Origin: Boswellia sacra
Lineage: Eukaryota; Streptophyta; Magnoliopsida; Sapindales; Burseraceae
Assembly (NCBI GenBank): GCA_013180625.2
Contig: SNVD02009873.1
Span: 186,001-250,000 of the forward strand
DNA: 64,000 nucleotides
Direction of reading: 5' to 3'
Numbering within the stretch: the stretch's first letter is position 1; each line of letters opens with the position of its first letter. The notes under the pieces were generated by a model. It saw nothing but the letters and a program-made list of their open reading frames with translations, searched no databases and was not told where the DNA came from. Made by a program: the position numbers and the translations under genes. Positions 34,856-46,900 of this stretch are shown here, piece by piece.

Positions 34856-37800
34856 AGATTACCGATCACTCACATCGGTAAGACGATAGTTGTGCCCCGA
34901 TATAGTTCTGGTCAAGTGATGCTCGAAGATGTTTATCATGTTCCTGGCATGAGGAAAAATTTGCTTTCAATGGCACAATTAACATCATCAGGTCACTATG
35001 TCTTGTTCGGTCCGCGAGATGTAAAGGTGTACAAGGACCTCGACATATCACAAAAGCCAACAATGGAAGGACGGCGACTGGAGTCAGTGTATGTGATGTC
35101 AGCAGAGTCTGTATATGTAGACAAGACAAGGAAAAATGAGACGGCAGATTTATGGCACATGCGATTGGGTCACGTTAGCTATTCTATGCTAAATGTGATG
35201 GTAAAGAAGTCGATGCTTAAGGGACTTCCTAAGCTTGATGTGAGAATAGACACGATCTGTGCGGGATGTCAGTATGGCAAAGCACATCAATTGCCATACG
35301 AGGAATCGAAGTTTAAAGCAAAGGAACCATTAGAGTTAGTTCACTCTGATGTGTTTGGGCCCGTTAAGCAATCATCAATTAGTGGAATGCGGTATATGAT
35401 GACGTTCATTGATGATTTCTCCAGATATGTGTGGGTCTTCTTTATGAAAGAAAAATCTGACACATTCTCAAAGTTTAAAGAATTCAAAGAGATAGTTGAA
35501 GGAGAAGTGAGAAAGAAGATTCGTTGCTTGCGTACAGACAATGGAGGAGAATATAGCTCAAACGAGTTTTCTCAATACCTTCGAAAATGCCAAATACGTC
35601 ATCAGTATACATGTGTCAATACACCGCAACAAAATGGTGTAGCTAAAAGAAAGAATCGACATCTTGTGGAAACTTGTCGAAGTATGTTACATGCAAAGAA
35701 TGTACCAGGAAGATTTTGGGCTGAAGCTATGAGAACCTCTGCTCATGTGATCAATAAGCTTCTTCAACCAAGGTTAGGATCTATATCACCCTTTGAAAAA
35801 TTGTGGGACATGAAACCTACGGTTAGCTACTTTCAGATATTTGGATGTGTATGCTATGTATTTGTTCCTGATCATTTACGTAGCAAGTTTGATAAGAAAG
35901 CAATTAGATGTATCTTTGTGGGATACGATAGCCAAAGAAAAGGGTGGAAATGTTGTGATCCTACAAGTGGAAGGTGTTATACATCACGAGATGTAGTATT
36001 CGATGAAACATCTTCTTGGTGGTCCTCAGAAAAGGAGGTGTTATCAGATTCAAAAGAATTTGAAGACAAGTTACAACAGAAGATGATGGAGCATGTTGTC
36101 CAAATTCAAACAAGTTCAGGCAAATATGAAGATCCATATGATAATAATGATGACGATCAAGATGTAGCTCAGAATCCTTGGCAAACTGGTGTGTATAGAC
36201 AAGATAATAGACCTGGTGAAGTAGAAGAATCAATTCCACAATTACAACTTAGAAGGTCAACAAGACTACGAAAGCCAAATCCAAAATATGCCAATGCAGC
36301 CATAGCTGAAGAAATTGTTACAAAAGAGCCTAAGACTTTTGAAGAAGCATCTCAGAGATCTGAGTGGATACAAGCTATGAAAGAAGAAGTCATAGCACTA
36401 GAGCAAAATCAGACATGGGATCTAGTGCCAAAGCCAAGAGATGTGAAACCTATATCTTGTAAATGGGTTTACAAGATAAAACATTGTCCAGATGGATCAA
36501 TTGAAAGGTACAAGGCTAGATTGGTTGCGCGAGGGTTCTCTCAACAATATGGGCTAGATTATGATGAAACATTTAGTCCAGTGGCAAAACTTACAACTGT
36601 ACGAGTTTTGCTAGCATTGCAGCCAACAAAGATTGGAACTTATGGCAAATGGATGTGAAAAATGCCTTTTTGCATGGGGAGTTAGATCGAGAGATTTATA
36701 TGATTCAACCAATGGGTTTTCAGAATCGAGATCATCCTACATATGTGTGTGTGTAAGCTGCGAAAGGCGCTCTATGGATTGAAACAAGCACCAAGGGCAT
36801 GGTATGGTAAGATTGCTGAGTTTCTTACCAAAAGTGGTTATTCAGTAGCACCTGCAGATCCCAGCTTATTTTTCAAAAATAATGGAGGAAAGCTAGCTGT
36901 GGTGTTGGTATACGTAGATGATCTAATCATTACTGGGGATGATGAGATAGAAATTCACCAAACAAAAGAGAACCTATCAGTCCGTTTCCAAATGAAAGAA
37001 CTTGGACAACTCAAGCACTTTCTTGGTCTTGAGGTTGATCGCTCACAAGAAGGAATATTTCTTTGCCAACAAAAATATTCCAAAGATTTGTTGAAGAAGT
37101 TTAGGATGCTTGAGTGCAAGCCAATCTCGACACCAATGGAACAAAATGCCAAGGTGTGTGCACATGAGGGAAAATATTTGGAAGATGGAAAAATGTATCG
37201 ACAGTTGATCGGTAGCCTCATCTATCTAACCTTAACTCGGCCTGACATTTCTTATGGAGTTGGTATAATGAGTCGGTACATGCAAAATCCAAAGAAGTCT
37301 CATTTGGAAGCAGTTCGATGAATATTGAGATATGTGAAGGGTATAATTGATTATGGTCTTTTGTACAAAAAAGGTGAAGATTGCAAGCTAGTGGGCTATT
37401 GTGATGCTGACTATGCAGAAGATCAAGACACTCGTAGATCAACTACTGGATATGTGTTTACTCTTGGATCAGGAGCAGTTTCTTGGTGTAGTAAGAGACA
37501 ACCGACTGTATCTTTGTCAACAACGGAAGCAGAATACCGAGCAGCAGCAATGGCAGCTCAAGAAAGTACATGGTAAATACAGTTAATGAATGATCTACAT
37601 CAAACAGTTGATTATGCAGTTCCGTTGTATTGTGATAATCAGTCGGCAATTCGTTTGGCAGAGAATCCAGTTTTTCATGCTAGAACTAAGCATGTGGAAG
37701 TGCACTATCACTTCATCAGAGAAAAGGTTTTGCAATAAGAAATTGAGTTGAGGCAAATCAAGATAGATGATCAAGTTGCATATTTGCTCACAAAAAGTTT

Positions 37801-37882
37801 GAGTTCAGGAAAGTTCGAAAACTTTAGACATCAACTTAATGAAGTAAAAAGAATGGGAGCTGGTGTTGAGGGGGAGTGTTAA
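34856..37882 (+). pseudogene. pol of the middle copia element, broken by frameshifts and stops
   Basis: The open stretch 34892-36658 holds the end of protease, GAG-pre-integrase (LWHMRLGH), the integrase core and the start of reverse transcriptase. The integrase acidic residues are Asp at 35348 and Asp at 35537, but the third, normally Glu, is Lys at 35645 (NGVAKRKNR). A one-base loss near 36619 shifts the reverse transcriptase frame. A second shift lies at a GTGTGTGTG run near 36742-36755. 36743-37321 carries YVDDLIITG. After stops at 37319, 37574 and 37736 the RNase H region retains DADYA, TEAEY and CDNQSA. The element cannot move on its own. Confidence 0.9.
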
Positions 37883-38327
37883 GAAAGCAACCCCATCCCA
37901 TTCCTTTCTCCAAGTCTAATTTATGATGTGTGTTAAATATTTATTTATGTTGTGTGAGTTAGTGGGTGTTCAATGTTTGAGTTATACTTGTGTAGTGGGC
38001 ACTAAAAGCTTATTTATGTGGTGTAAGTTACACTTGTGTGGTGTATGTTTGGTTTGCTTTTGTGTGGCTATGGTTACTTCTTGTAAACTATAAATAGCCC
38101 TCTTTGTTTGAGTTTTATGTATCCAAGCATCTAAGAATTCTAAGGATTCAAGAATCTTAGATCAAAGAAAATATTAGTTCTTCCTTTTGAGTGTTTATTT
38201 TGGTGTTCTTCTTCTTCAAATTAAAAGAAGTGTTGTAGTGAGATTTGGTGTGGCTATAATACAAACAATTTATTTTGTTTGTTCATTGGCTCCTAAATTA
38301 GAGTATTGTACTCTAGTTTGTTCAACA
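37877..38327 (+). repeat. 3' LTR of the middle copia element
   Basis: 451 bp, preceded by the PPT (37865-37876) and followed by the duplicated GCCAA. It carries a TATA-like CTATAAATAGCCC near 38090. Confidence 0.95.
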
Positions 38328-38419
38328 GCCAATTCGCTTCTTGGTTGTGAGTGTTGTTCTCTTCAGATTTTTACATTCAAAGTTCCACTATTCATAGGTT
38401 ATTAGAGGTGGTATAAGAG

Positions 38420-38635
38420 TTGCCCTAGGTCCCTGCTGATGGAGTCATGATTTCTGGTAACTCTCTCTCCATTGATGAATCTATCATGACTGGAGAAAAC
38501 GCGATTGTTAGCCTGGCGCTCAAAATGATTACCCGCAGGTCCATGACGAGTCTTCCAAGGATCCATTTCTGATCTCTTGTTACAAAGTTCACTGATGTGG
38601 CTTTGGCATGGCATCATGCTCCTCAGCAATTGAAG
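38420..38635 (+). pseudogene. Fragment of an autoinhibited Ca2+-ATPase (P-type ATPase actuator domain)
   Basis: From 38429 one frame reads VPADGVMISGNSLSIDES then IMTGEN. This is the actuator-domain signature of P-type ATPases (usual text VPADG...DES.MTGES). A second frame shortly after reads SSKDPFLIS, the next conserved block in ACA-type calcium pumps, so a frame change lies between them. TGES is altered to TGEN, and a stop follows. No other pump domain is visible nearby. It is a lone relic exon, most like ACA12/ACA13-type intronless pumps. Confidence 0.62.
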
Positions 38636-39016
38636 CCATAAGGTAAACGCTATTCCATAGCTTTATTCTTTTCTTCCCTTTTTTCACGAAACAACAGATC
38701 GTTTCTTTTGAGACAAATCATGCAGAATACGGATAAGAAAATAAATTCACAGGTCTTGTTGGTTCTTTTTTTTTTTTCATCTTATGCTTATTTTTGAAGT
38801 GTATGGAAGATAATTTTTCTGAAATTAGAAACAACCATTACAATATAAATCCCTGTATCCATATAAAAAATTCTTAAAAAAAAAACTTAAACACTATCAG
38901 TCTATAATTAATATAAAGAAAATAGGAATTTCAAACGAATTGGGTATTTACCCAGTTTTTCATTGTTTTTCATGCAATCATAACTGGTTATTTAAATTTA
39001 ATTTTCAACTTTCGTA

Positions 39017-39190
39017 CAATTGCCAGGCTTAGCCTGGTAGTATCTTGTCGCTCTTGATTCCCTCAAGAGCAATATAATAGATTAATTGGGTTGGACACCG
39101 TTTATATGTACAATTGCCATGCTTAGCCTGGGTGGTACTTTGGAGCTCTTGATGCATAGGTTCAAATCTCCTAGTCTACCCCCTCCTTTA
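39017..39190 (+). repeat. Possible tRNA-derived SINE fragment, duplicated
   Basis: 39111-39190 has an A-box-like TTAGCCTGGGTGG (39123) and a B-box-like GGTTCAAATCTC (39159) at tRNA-like spacing. 39017-39080 repeats the first part (CAATTGCCAGGCTTAGCCTGG). This suggests a SINE 5' region, but no tail or target duplication was found. Confidence 0.4.
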
Positions 39191-39203
39191 TCTTTTGAGA
39201 TAA

Positions 39204-39600
39204 GTAATAAATTATAATTGAAAATTAATTAAATAATATTTGGTTTATAATTGTTGGTTGGATGTGGGCTAATTTAAATGCAAATTAACTACAATTGAAA
39301 AGTAATTAAATAATAAATAATAATTTGATAATTTAATTGGTTCCTTTATTTTTTAGATAAATAATAAATTATAATTGAAAATTAATCAAATAATATTTGG
39401 TTTATAATTGTTGGTTGGATGTGGGTTAATTTAAATGCAAATTAAATAATTGAAAATTAATTAAATAATAAATAATGATGTGATAATTTAATTGGTTGGA
39501 CTTGGTTTATTAGGCATCTTGTTGTGCTAGATGTCAAAGTGTTAGATGTGGGCCTAATTTAAATGCAAATTGAATATAATTGAAAATTAGTTAAATATTA
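39204..39600 (+). repeat. AT-rich tandem repeat, about 157-bp period, about 2.4 copies
   Basis: AATAAATTATAATTGAAAAT...GGTTGGATGTGGG...TTTAAATGCAAATT occurs at 39206 and 39362, with a partial third copy after about 39545 (ATGTGGGCCTAATTTAAATG). Confidence 0.75.
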
Positions 39601-40417
39601 TATTAATTTTGGGCAAGGGACTCTCTACGCCCCAGGCCATCCTCCAGCAAGGCCGGGCTGAGGATCTAGGTACTTTTTCCTGTCCAGGTGATTTTGACAT
39701 ATCTAGCTTACAGTAGTTACATCTTTAGACGTATTCATATTTTTTGATGATGAAGATTTTGAGATTTTCTTTCTCAAGTTCAAGTGTGGTTATATCTTCA
39801 ACAAATAAGTTGGGTTAAAACTTACAACATTTTAGTTGGTGAGCGTATTTTCGTTTATGGCAGAAACTTAATAAGGAGGGTTTTGTTTTGGATGTAAGTG
39901 GAATAGATGTGAGTCGAAGGCAAAAGCAAGAATAAAATCCGTGTATATATTTATAATTCTTGAAGAACCTTCAGAAAATGCTAAATTGTTTGATTTTATT
40001 GAATTGTTTCAGATGAGTATATAGAAGAGTATATGGATGGCACAAACGACCTCATGAACACCGTGTTGATATGTATAGTCTCTTAAGAATAAAATCTGTG
40101 TATATGTCTTAATGCTTGAAGAACTGTTGAATTTTTTTTAAAACTGATTTACATGTGTATAAAATGGTGAAACAGGAGAATTTGCATTTGTTTAAAGATG
40201 TTGCCAATTTATTCTGATGTTGTATTGTATTCCTATACTTGTTTACATAGTAGTGCATGCAGGTACCTTAGTGTTAGTTTTAGCAGTGTATGGATAGCCT
40301 AAATTCTGAAGTCCAATGCCATCTTTGAGGCATGTAATATTCCTTTTTAACATGTCATCTTGTATAGCCCTTAACATCTTTTTGACACAGTTCTTGTGTT
40401 CTCCTATTCTTTTTTAG

Positions 40418-40860
40418 GCCAATGCCAGAAACCTGTTGATCAAGCAAGTGCTCACAATTGCACTGTCTGTAGTCCTCCTTTTTGCATTTGCAGCATGGTT
40501 CTTTGGTGTGGAAATTGCATCATTTGTAGGTCCCATAATCAGCTTTTTGGTGGGAAATTCGTGGCATGATCTTGTTAGAGATCCATAGATTGACGGTATT
40601 GTGCTTTTTTTTTTTAAATTAATCTTGATTTTATCTTTCCATTATCTAACATATCCTTTTGACACTGCTTGAGTTGTCCCTTTTTTTTTCGGTTGACGCC
40701 CGAAAGCGCTTGACCAAGCTAATGGTCACAACTGCACTATCCGTAGTCCTCTTTACATATACGGTTGTAGCAGGGATGTTTGGAGGGGAGATTGCATCAT
40801 ATCTAGGTTCACTAATCAATTGTGACGCTTTATATGTGGCATTTGCATCTTAGCAATGCC
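40418..40860 (+). pseudogene. Tandemly duplicated exon-like segment encoding a membrane helix, identity unknown
   Basis: After a good acceptor (TTCTTTTTTAG|GCC at 40417/40418), a frame reads ANARNLLIKQ, then a hydrophobic stretch with ALSVVL and VEIASFVG, until a stop near 40590. About 277 bp later (40695-40857) a diverged copy reads DARKRLTKLM, ALSVVL and GEIASYLG, then a stop. Sequence after each stop also matches (ATTGATGG/ATTGACGG). The family is not recognised: it has one or two membrane segments, and both copies end in stops. It may be a terminal exon relic of a transporter. Confidence 0.4.
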
Positions 40861-43800
40861 CATATATTGATGGTTTTGTGTGGGTTGATATAGTTATGCA
40901 ACTAGTGGAGTGGAGTCATATTTTGTAGATTTTGGCTCTTGTTACTATAGAAACTTGTGTGGATGGGAGGCAAATTTCTTTACTGTGTTCCTCAGTGTGT
41001 TGATTGAGTACAAAACTTATATGGAGAATGTTGATGGCCACCAGCTCAATGTGTGGAAAAATTAGATTTTTCATTACATTAATAGTATTGGACAATGAGT
41101 TTAACTTTATGATTAGTCTCTACAATTAATTTGATTACTCATTAAGGAGCCTTTTGCCTTTTTTTGGGGTTACAAAAGGCACTCTATATGTATTCTTATT
41201 TTTTATATAAGAGCAAACACTAATTTCTTATAAAAATCTCGGCCAAATTAATTCATATCAAACGTATGCATATTGTGGATGGTATTTTGTGAATTCACCT
41301 AGAGAGATCAAAATAACCTCCTAAGTCAGCTCAATGATATTTGTAAAGTTCAAGCATCAATTGAGTAATCTTTGTTGAGAGTTAACCCTCAAATATATGA
41401 AAGACTTAGTTTATTTGGAGCTAAATTGAAAGTATCACACATGAAATTAGAATTATCACTTGCAACTAGATTGGGCCTTACCAAACTGAACCTCAGTTCA
41501 GTCAGTCACCAGTTGCTATCAAATTAAGCTTTACCGAATTGAGCCTCAGTCTAATAAGCCACAATCGCCCTATATGGAAGGCAGAGTTCTATAGTGATTC
41601 ATAATTTTACTTATGCTTTTATTCATTTTGCACACACAATATCAATTGTCGTAAGCCCTTCAGAGTCACCAAATTAAGGTTCAGTTTGGTAATTATCTGG
41701 CATCGACAAAATAGTCCCTGGCTTGGGAGTTAAAATCTCACACAAACCTAAATGTCGTTATCCATAAATAAGGTAACAACAATTGGCCATGTGGTAGCAT
41801 CTCAATACTATAAAATTAGGGTTTCAAACTCGCTCAAGCATCATCTAAAATAGTATATAGAGCCTTGAGATTATGACACTTCATAGGGATGAATGACCAA
41901 GATCTAGGTTACATATTAAATATCCTCTATCAAAACCCATTTATGACTCCAAGAAAGGGAGAGAATGTACTTTTGGGATAATTCCTAGGAAGATTCAGAA
42001 TATATTCACTAGGATTTACCTACTCTCACCAACCTCTATTGCAGTGACTATTCTATTGTTTCCGTCTGTAACAAAATCCTTTTCACGCCCTTCTTTTGAT
42101 CGTTTCTTACCATCAAAGCTTACCTAAAAATGACTTAAGCATCGGAGGGTTATGCCAGTAAAATCCGACGCCTCCTAACCTTTTTGGTGGTTTTGTAGTT
42201 GCTGGGAAGAGATTGTTTGTACTAGAAGTCGCTTCAACCGCCATGGGACCATCTTAAAACTCTTTTCCTCAGGTTGAAGAAGGAGGACCTTATCCAGTGT
42301 CATTCTCAATTCGCAACAACCTGTCCCACATTATCAGAGGTTGTTAGAGGTTTGCTACCAACTTGTCTTGGCTGAACCATTCATCATTTTGTGCTCATGT
42401 TTTGCTCAACCTCTCGATGCTATTCGAGATCACTTGAATCCCGAATCCTATCTCACCTCAATTTCTTTCTCAGTCCTCATCTCACCTACCACCAACATTG
42501 CATAAGGCATTATTAAACTTCAATAGACACTAGCCCTAGCGAAACTATCACAATCCATTACTATCGTCCTTAATCTTCGTATCCCTGCACTCTTGCCATT
42601 CTCTCACTTTCTTTATACTTTGATTTGATTTTGGTTGGTCCAATTTTTGAGCATCGACACGTATTAAAATCATTAATTAGCACATCCCCGTGGTAATGAA
42701 TAAATTAGAAATTCGATACAGTAATTCATTGATATTCGTCATTCTGTATAATTAACTTAAATGAGCAACAATTCTTATACAATATAACATTTGCTAACTA
42801 GAAGACTGTGTAACACAATAGTAGCATCATTATGAGTCCGGTCGTGATTGTTGTTATTATTTTTGTTATATAGCAAACAAAAAATCTTAATATACCATTA
42901 CATAAGAAAAGTGGACCGAAATCCATAGCAGAAATTTAATTATGCATAATGAAGTATAACTTAAATGCTATGTAATTTATTTATTTATTTTTTTTCTTTC
43001 CATTTTCTTAACTTTGAAGTATGTTGATGAAGATAAAAGCAGCGACCAACTGAGTGGTGGTTTTGTTAAAGTTTGGGGTCGGCGAATCGGTTGAGGGTTA
43101 CCCTACTGCTCCTGGTCTCCAAATAAATTATATGATTGCTGCATTGTTTCTTTTCCAACATGGATCTTGTAAGTGTCAAATGGGCCGCTCGGCTGACCCA
43201 ACCTATAAAAAAGGCCTAGTGGGTTCCCGGGAGGGTTCCAGGTTAGCCCATCAACTTTATTGGAGGCCCTACTCACTTATCAAACCCATCTTTTAGTAGA
43301 CCAGGCTTGGTGGGCTTAAAAGGCTACCCATTAAACATTTTTTTAAATATTAATTTTTCATACTTTTCTTCTTGAGTATTAATTATTTTTTCACCTAACA
43401 AAAATTTATTTTAATTTTCATATCAATAATAACATTTGAGTCAAGTGGAATAATTAAGAAAACAAAAAATTAAATGAGAAATTTTTAATGTTATTAATTA
43501 AAGAATAAAATTACAAATATAGGCTTTAATAGCCTTCAAAGATGAGAATTACATTACTATACTTTTAATATATCCTAACTAGGCTAGCACACATTAAACT
43601 ATCAACCTTTTACAATGCTTAACTTTAAAATACATAAACGAAGAAAAATTGGAAATACATTGTTTCATATTTTTAACGAAATTGAAGAAATGACGTCTAA
43701 ATATTATGAATGATAACTTGTGGATTCAGTTTCTTTTCAAAAACTTGTGCTTCTCCTTGACACTACGTTAGAAAAAGATAAAACTAATATTTAAGAAAAT

Positions 43801-45875
43801 AAAAATGATATAACATTTGTTTGGAAATATTGTAAAAGGATAATTAAAAATTAGCAAAGACTTCTATTTTGTTTTATATAAACCTTAATTTACAGTTATA
43901 CCTCTACTAAAAAATGAGATAGTGCTAATAAAAAAATAGATGGGGGATATAGCATCACTCATAAAGTAATTTTCGTTAGCTAGTAATTTCTTTTAGACCT
44001 TGAGAGTAAGTTTTAAGAGCGCATCCGTTTAGACTATTTTACTGGTTAAAATAATTTTTTAATTTCAAAAGCTATTTTATTTTATTTTTTATCGTTTGGC
44101 TATCATATAAAAAGAGTTTATAGATTATTAGAAAAATTGTTTTAAGTTTATTGGAAGAAGCTCAAAATTGAGACTTTTGAAATTACCTCTTTCTGAGCTT
44201 TTTAAAAGTTTTGAAATATCAAAAAGACCTTAATTTAATTTTAAATATTTTACTTTATTTTTTCTTTATGATAAAACTCTATTTTAGTAATTTAATTATA
44301 AAAGTACTTTTATATTTATCTTCTTAAATAATCAATAATATTTTAATAAAACCTCTACTTTTATAAGCTCTACTCTAAAAATATATATTTCAATAAACTC
44401 TACTTGAAAAAGCCGATACAAACATATTCTAAATTTCCAAAAGCTTAAAATAGATTTTATTTCCTGAAAAAAAAAATTGACTAGGTTTGATGGGTTGAAT
44501 TAGTTGGGCTTGAAGGAGAAAAGGCTTCAGCCCATTAAGCTTATAGAGTTCAATACTTGGAAGCTAACTCAACTCACTGTATGGGGCGAACAAACCAAAC
44601 TTATATGGAAACAATGAATTCCTTGTAACTTTAATTTATTTATCTGTCACAATTTAATGATATACATCATGTGAAGCGTAAACAATGGCAAGGTCACATG
44701 CATGCTTTTTAATCGAAATTCTGACAGATGAGATCTGTAAAATATTTTCATCACGTGCATCAATAGTATTTTGCGGACACTTTATTCTGTTTCTAGATGC
44801 TTATGAGTGAATTGATAGACTTTATGTATAATCGTGCAACCCTTATGTTAGTTTATGGATGTTTTCAAATTTTGCCTAATATTACTTTTAATAATATATA
44901 TTAAAAAACGAATTTGTCTTATGATGTCGGCCGCAAATATTCTTTCTATAAAAATTATTTTAGTGGGGCTTACACTGCAAGGATTTGAAAATTGAAATTC
45001 TGACAGATAAGATCTGTAAAGTATTTTCATCACTGCATCAATCACATGCATCAATAGCATCGACACTTTCTCCTCTTTCTATATGCTTACGAGTGAATTG
45101 ATAGACTTTATGTACAGTCCTGCAACCCTTCTGTTAGTTTTTGGATGTTTTCAAATTTTGCTTTAATAGTTTCATCCTTTTGCATGATAGAGATCACAAT
45201 TTAAAAACGTAAGGGAAAAAAGTTTCGGTCTATGTGAAAGAAGGCTTCTTATCGTATCATCTGTATCTTTAAAAGGCCAGCATAACAGATAATGGTATTT
45301 TAAAATAAGAAAGATGGTCAAAGAAAATTAATGGGATGTGCTATTGTTTTCTTCTTGAATTTGTAGAAAGTGGCCCCATGGCGTGAACATGCTACTTTTC
45401 TTTTTCAGTTGATAGCCAGTTGCCCACGTTCGATGACATTTACATCGAAGAGGTCAAAACAATTATTGACTTCTGCTTTTCTTTTCTTCTTGAATTTGTT
45501 CGATCAATTAACGGTCAGTAGCTCACCCCCACATTTTATGACATGTAAACAAGGAACAGGTACGCTTTTCGTTTCTTCGTGAGTTTGTTCCATCAATCAA
45601 CAGCCAGTGGTCCAGGGATCAGATAATTGTTCACATCTACATTAATTTTCTTCTTGAGTTCATAATCTGCGGTCTGGTCAGAAAATTATTGGCACATGCT
45701 CTGACTAAGGATTTGAGGTTTACTAAATTTATTAGTAAGACTCGTTATATGAGCAAAAATATGATATCAATAAATTATTTATATCTTCTTATTTTTCATG
45801 TACTTTATAATTATTTAAACAATTGTTTTATCAAACAGAAAAAAATAAAAAGATTAATTCCTTAAATAAAAATCA
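40860..45875. other. Long gene-free region
   Basis: No supportable gene. Around 41400-41720 there are repeated CTTACCAAACTGAACCTCAG-like words. 42830-42948 repeats 32655-32770. 44712-44879 and 44990-45166 are tandem copies. The short open frames at 43054-43296 and 45370-45582 have no recognisable domain. Confidence 0.4.
44712..45166 (+). repeat. Direct duplication, about 170-bp units 278 bp apart
   Basis: 44712-44879 and 44990-45166 share GAAATTCTGACAGAT, AGTGAATTGATAGACTTTATG, TGCAACCCTT and GGATGTTTTCAAATTTTGC in the same order. Confidence 0.8.
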
Positions 45876-46077
45876 ATAATATTAGATTTACAATATTTAT
45901 ATAACCTAAACTTTCCAATATGATGTGACAGCTTAAATAATAAAATTCTATTAGAGATATAACTTTCCTTATACTTTTTTGTTTTTTCCCTCCTCCAATG
46001 AATTTTTGCTATATAAACTGCCATGTCAGATTGTGGAGTTTAGATTGTATGAATATTGTAACTCTATCATTACTCAT
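45876..46077. mobile_element. MITE, family M, copy 1 (about 200 bp)
   Basis: Ends are inverted: ATTAGATTTACAATATTTATA at the left mirrors GTATGAATATTGTAACTCTA at the right. The interior words GATGTGACAGCTTAA and TGCCATGTCAGATTGTGGA are shared with copies 2 and 3. An AAAAAT-like duplication flanks it. Confidence 0.7.
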
Positions 46078-46444
46078 TAAAAATATAAACACTTTTCGTT
46101 ATTGTTACAATCTTTAAAGTTTGGCATTTCTTAATTTATCCTTCCTCATTTTCTACTATGAGATAGAGAGACAAAGCTTCTGTTGGAGATGCTGACGGAG
46201 ACAATAAATACTCCTCATCAAAATCCACTCTCACTGTTAAAAATAGGCTATTAATCGATAATAATGCTGTTGCTCCTTAAGATATATTCATATGTGAGGT
46301 TGTTCTGTACTAAGCAAGCTTCAATGGTTTGGAAAGTATATCTGTTTATAAAACCAAATAAGAAGAGAGAATGATTAAGATTGAGGATGTTGGAAGAGCA
46401 ACAATAACTGAGTTTATAAGCGTTTACGTTTACGTTTTAATAAA

Positions 46445-46634
46445 TAATAATGCTAGACTTATAACATTCATATAATATAATGTGACAGCTTAAGTGACAT
46501 AATCCTATTGAAGATGTAACTTCTTTCATTTATTTTTATTTTTTCTTCCTTCTGTGAATTTTCGTCACATAGAATGCGAGGTCATGTTGTAAAATTTAGA
46601 TTATATAAATATAATAAATCTAGTATTACTCTTT
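46445..46634. mobile_element. MITE, family M, copy 2 (about 190 bp)
   Basis: Same order as copy 1: GCTAGACTTATAACATTCAT, AATGTGACAGCTTAAGTG, TGAATTTTCGTCACATAG, TAAATCTAGTATTACTC. More diverged at the left end. Confidence 0.65.
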
Positions 46635-46900
46635 AATAAATAAGTTTTTATCCTGTTATCTAATAAGAAAGGAACTGAAATATGTTGGAAGCCACTAATA
46701 ATGCTTGCGAGGAAACCACTACAATGATGGCGATTCTTCGTTAATTATTAATTACATTTAATATTTTATATAAAGTGTAGCTAACTGTATGTGGATTCGT
46801 AGGTCAGTCTACAGTACATCCAATGCATTCATACAACCCTTGTTTCAGCCAAAAACTATTCCGTTGATTCGTACCAAATCTTATATGTTTCATGGTGGCA

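Larger units (their letters stand above)
32962..38327 (+). mobile_element. Complete but mutated Ty1/copia retrotransposon (5366 bp)
   Basis: Flanked by the 5-bp target duplication GCCAA (32957-32961 and 38328-38332). LTRs of 450 and 451 bp begin TG and end CA. A primer-binding site (TTTGGTATCAGAG, initiator Met tRNA type) directly follows the 5' LTR. A polypurine tract (TTGAGGGGGAG) directly precedes the 3' LTR. The two LTRs differ at about 13 positions plus one indel by my count, about 97% identity. That implies a fairly recent insertion, roughly a million years at common plant rates (inference). Coding capacity is lost. Confidence 0.97.
38640..40410. other. Gene-free AT-rich region with tandem and SINE-like repeats
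   Basis: Holds the duplicated SINE-like segment (39017-39190) and a tandem repeat (39204-39600). The rest is AT-rich, with no reading frame that I can support. Confidence 0.4.

Noticed and set aside
39111..39190. A-box/B-box pair considered as a tRNA gene
   Set aside because: No acceptor stem or cloverleaf could be drawn; a SINE-like remnant fits better.
43054..43296. 80-codon open frame with a less AT-rich composition
   Set aside because: No recognisable motif, and it lies between repeats; there is no support for a gene.
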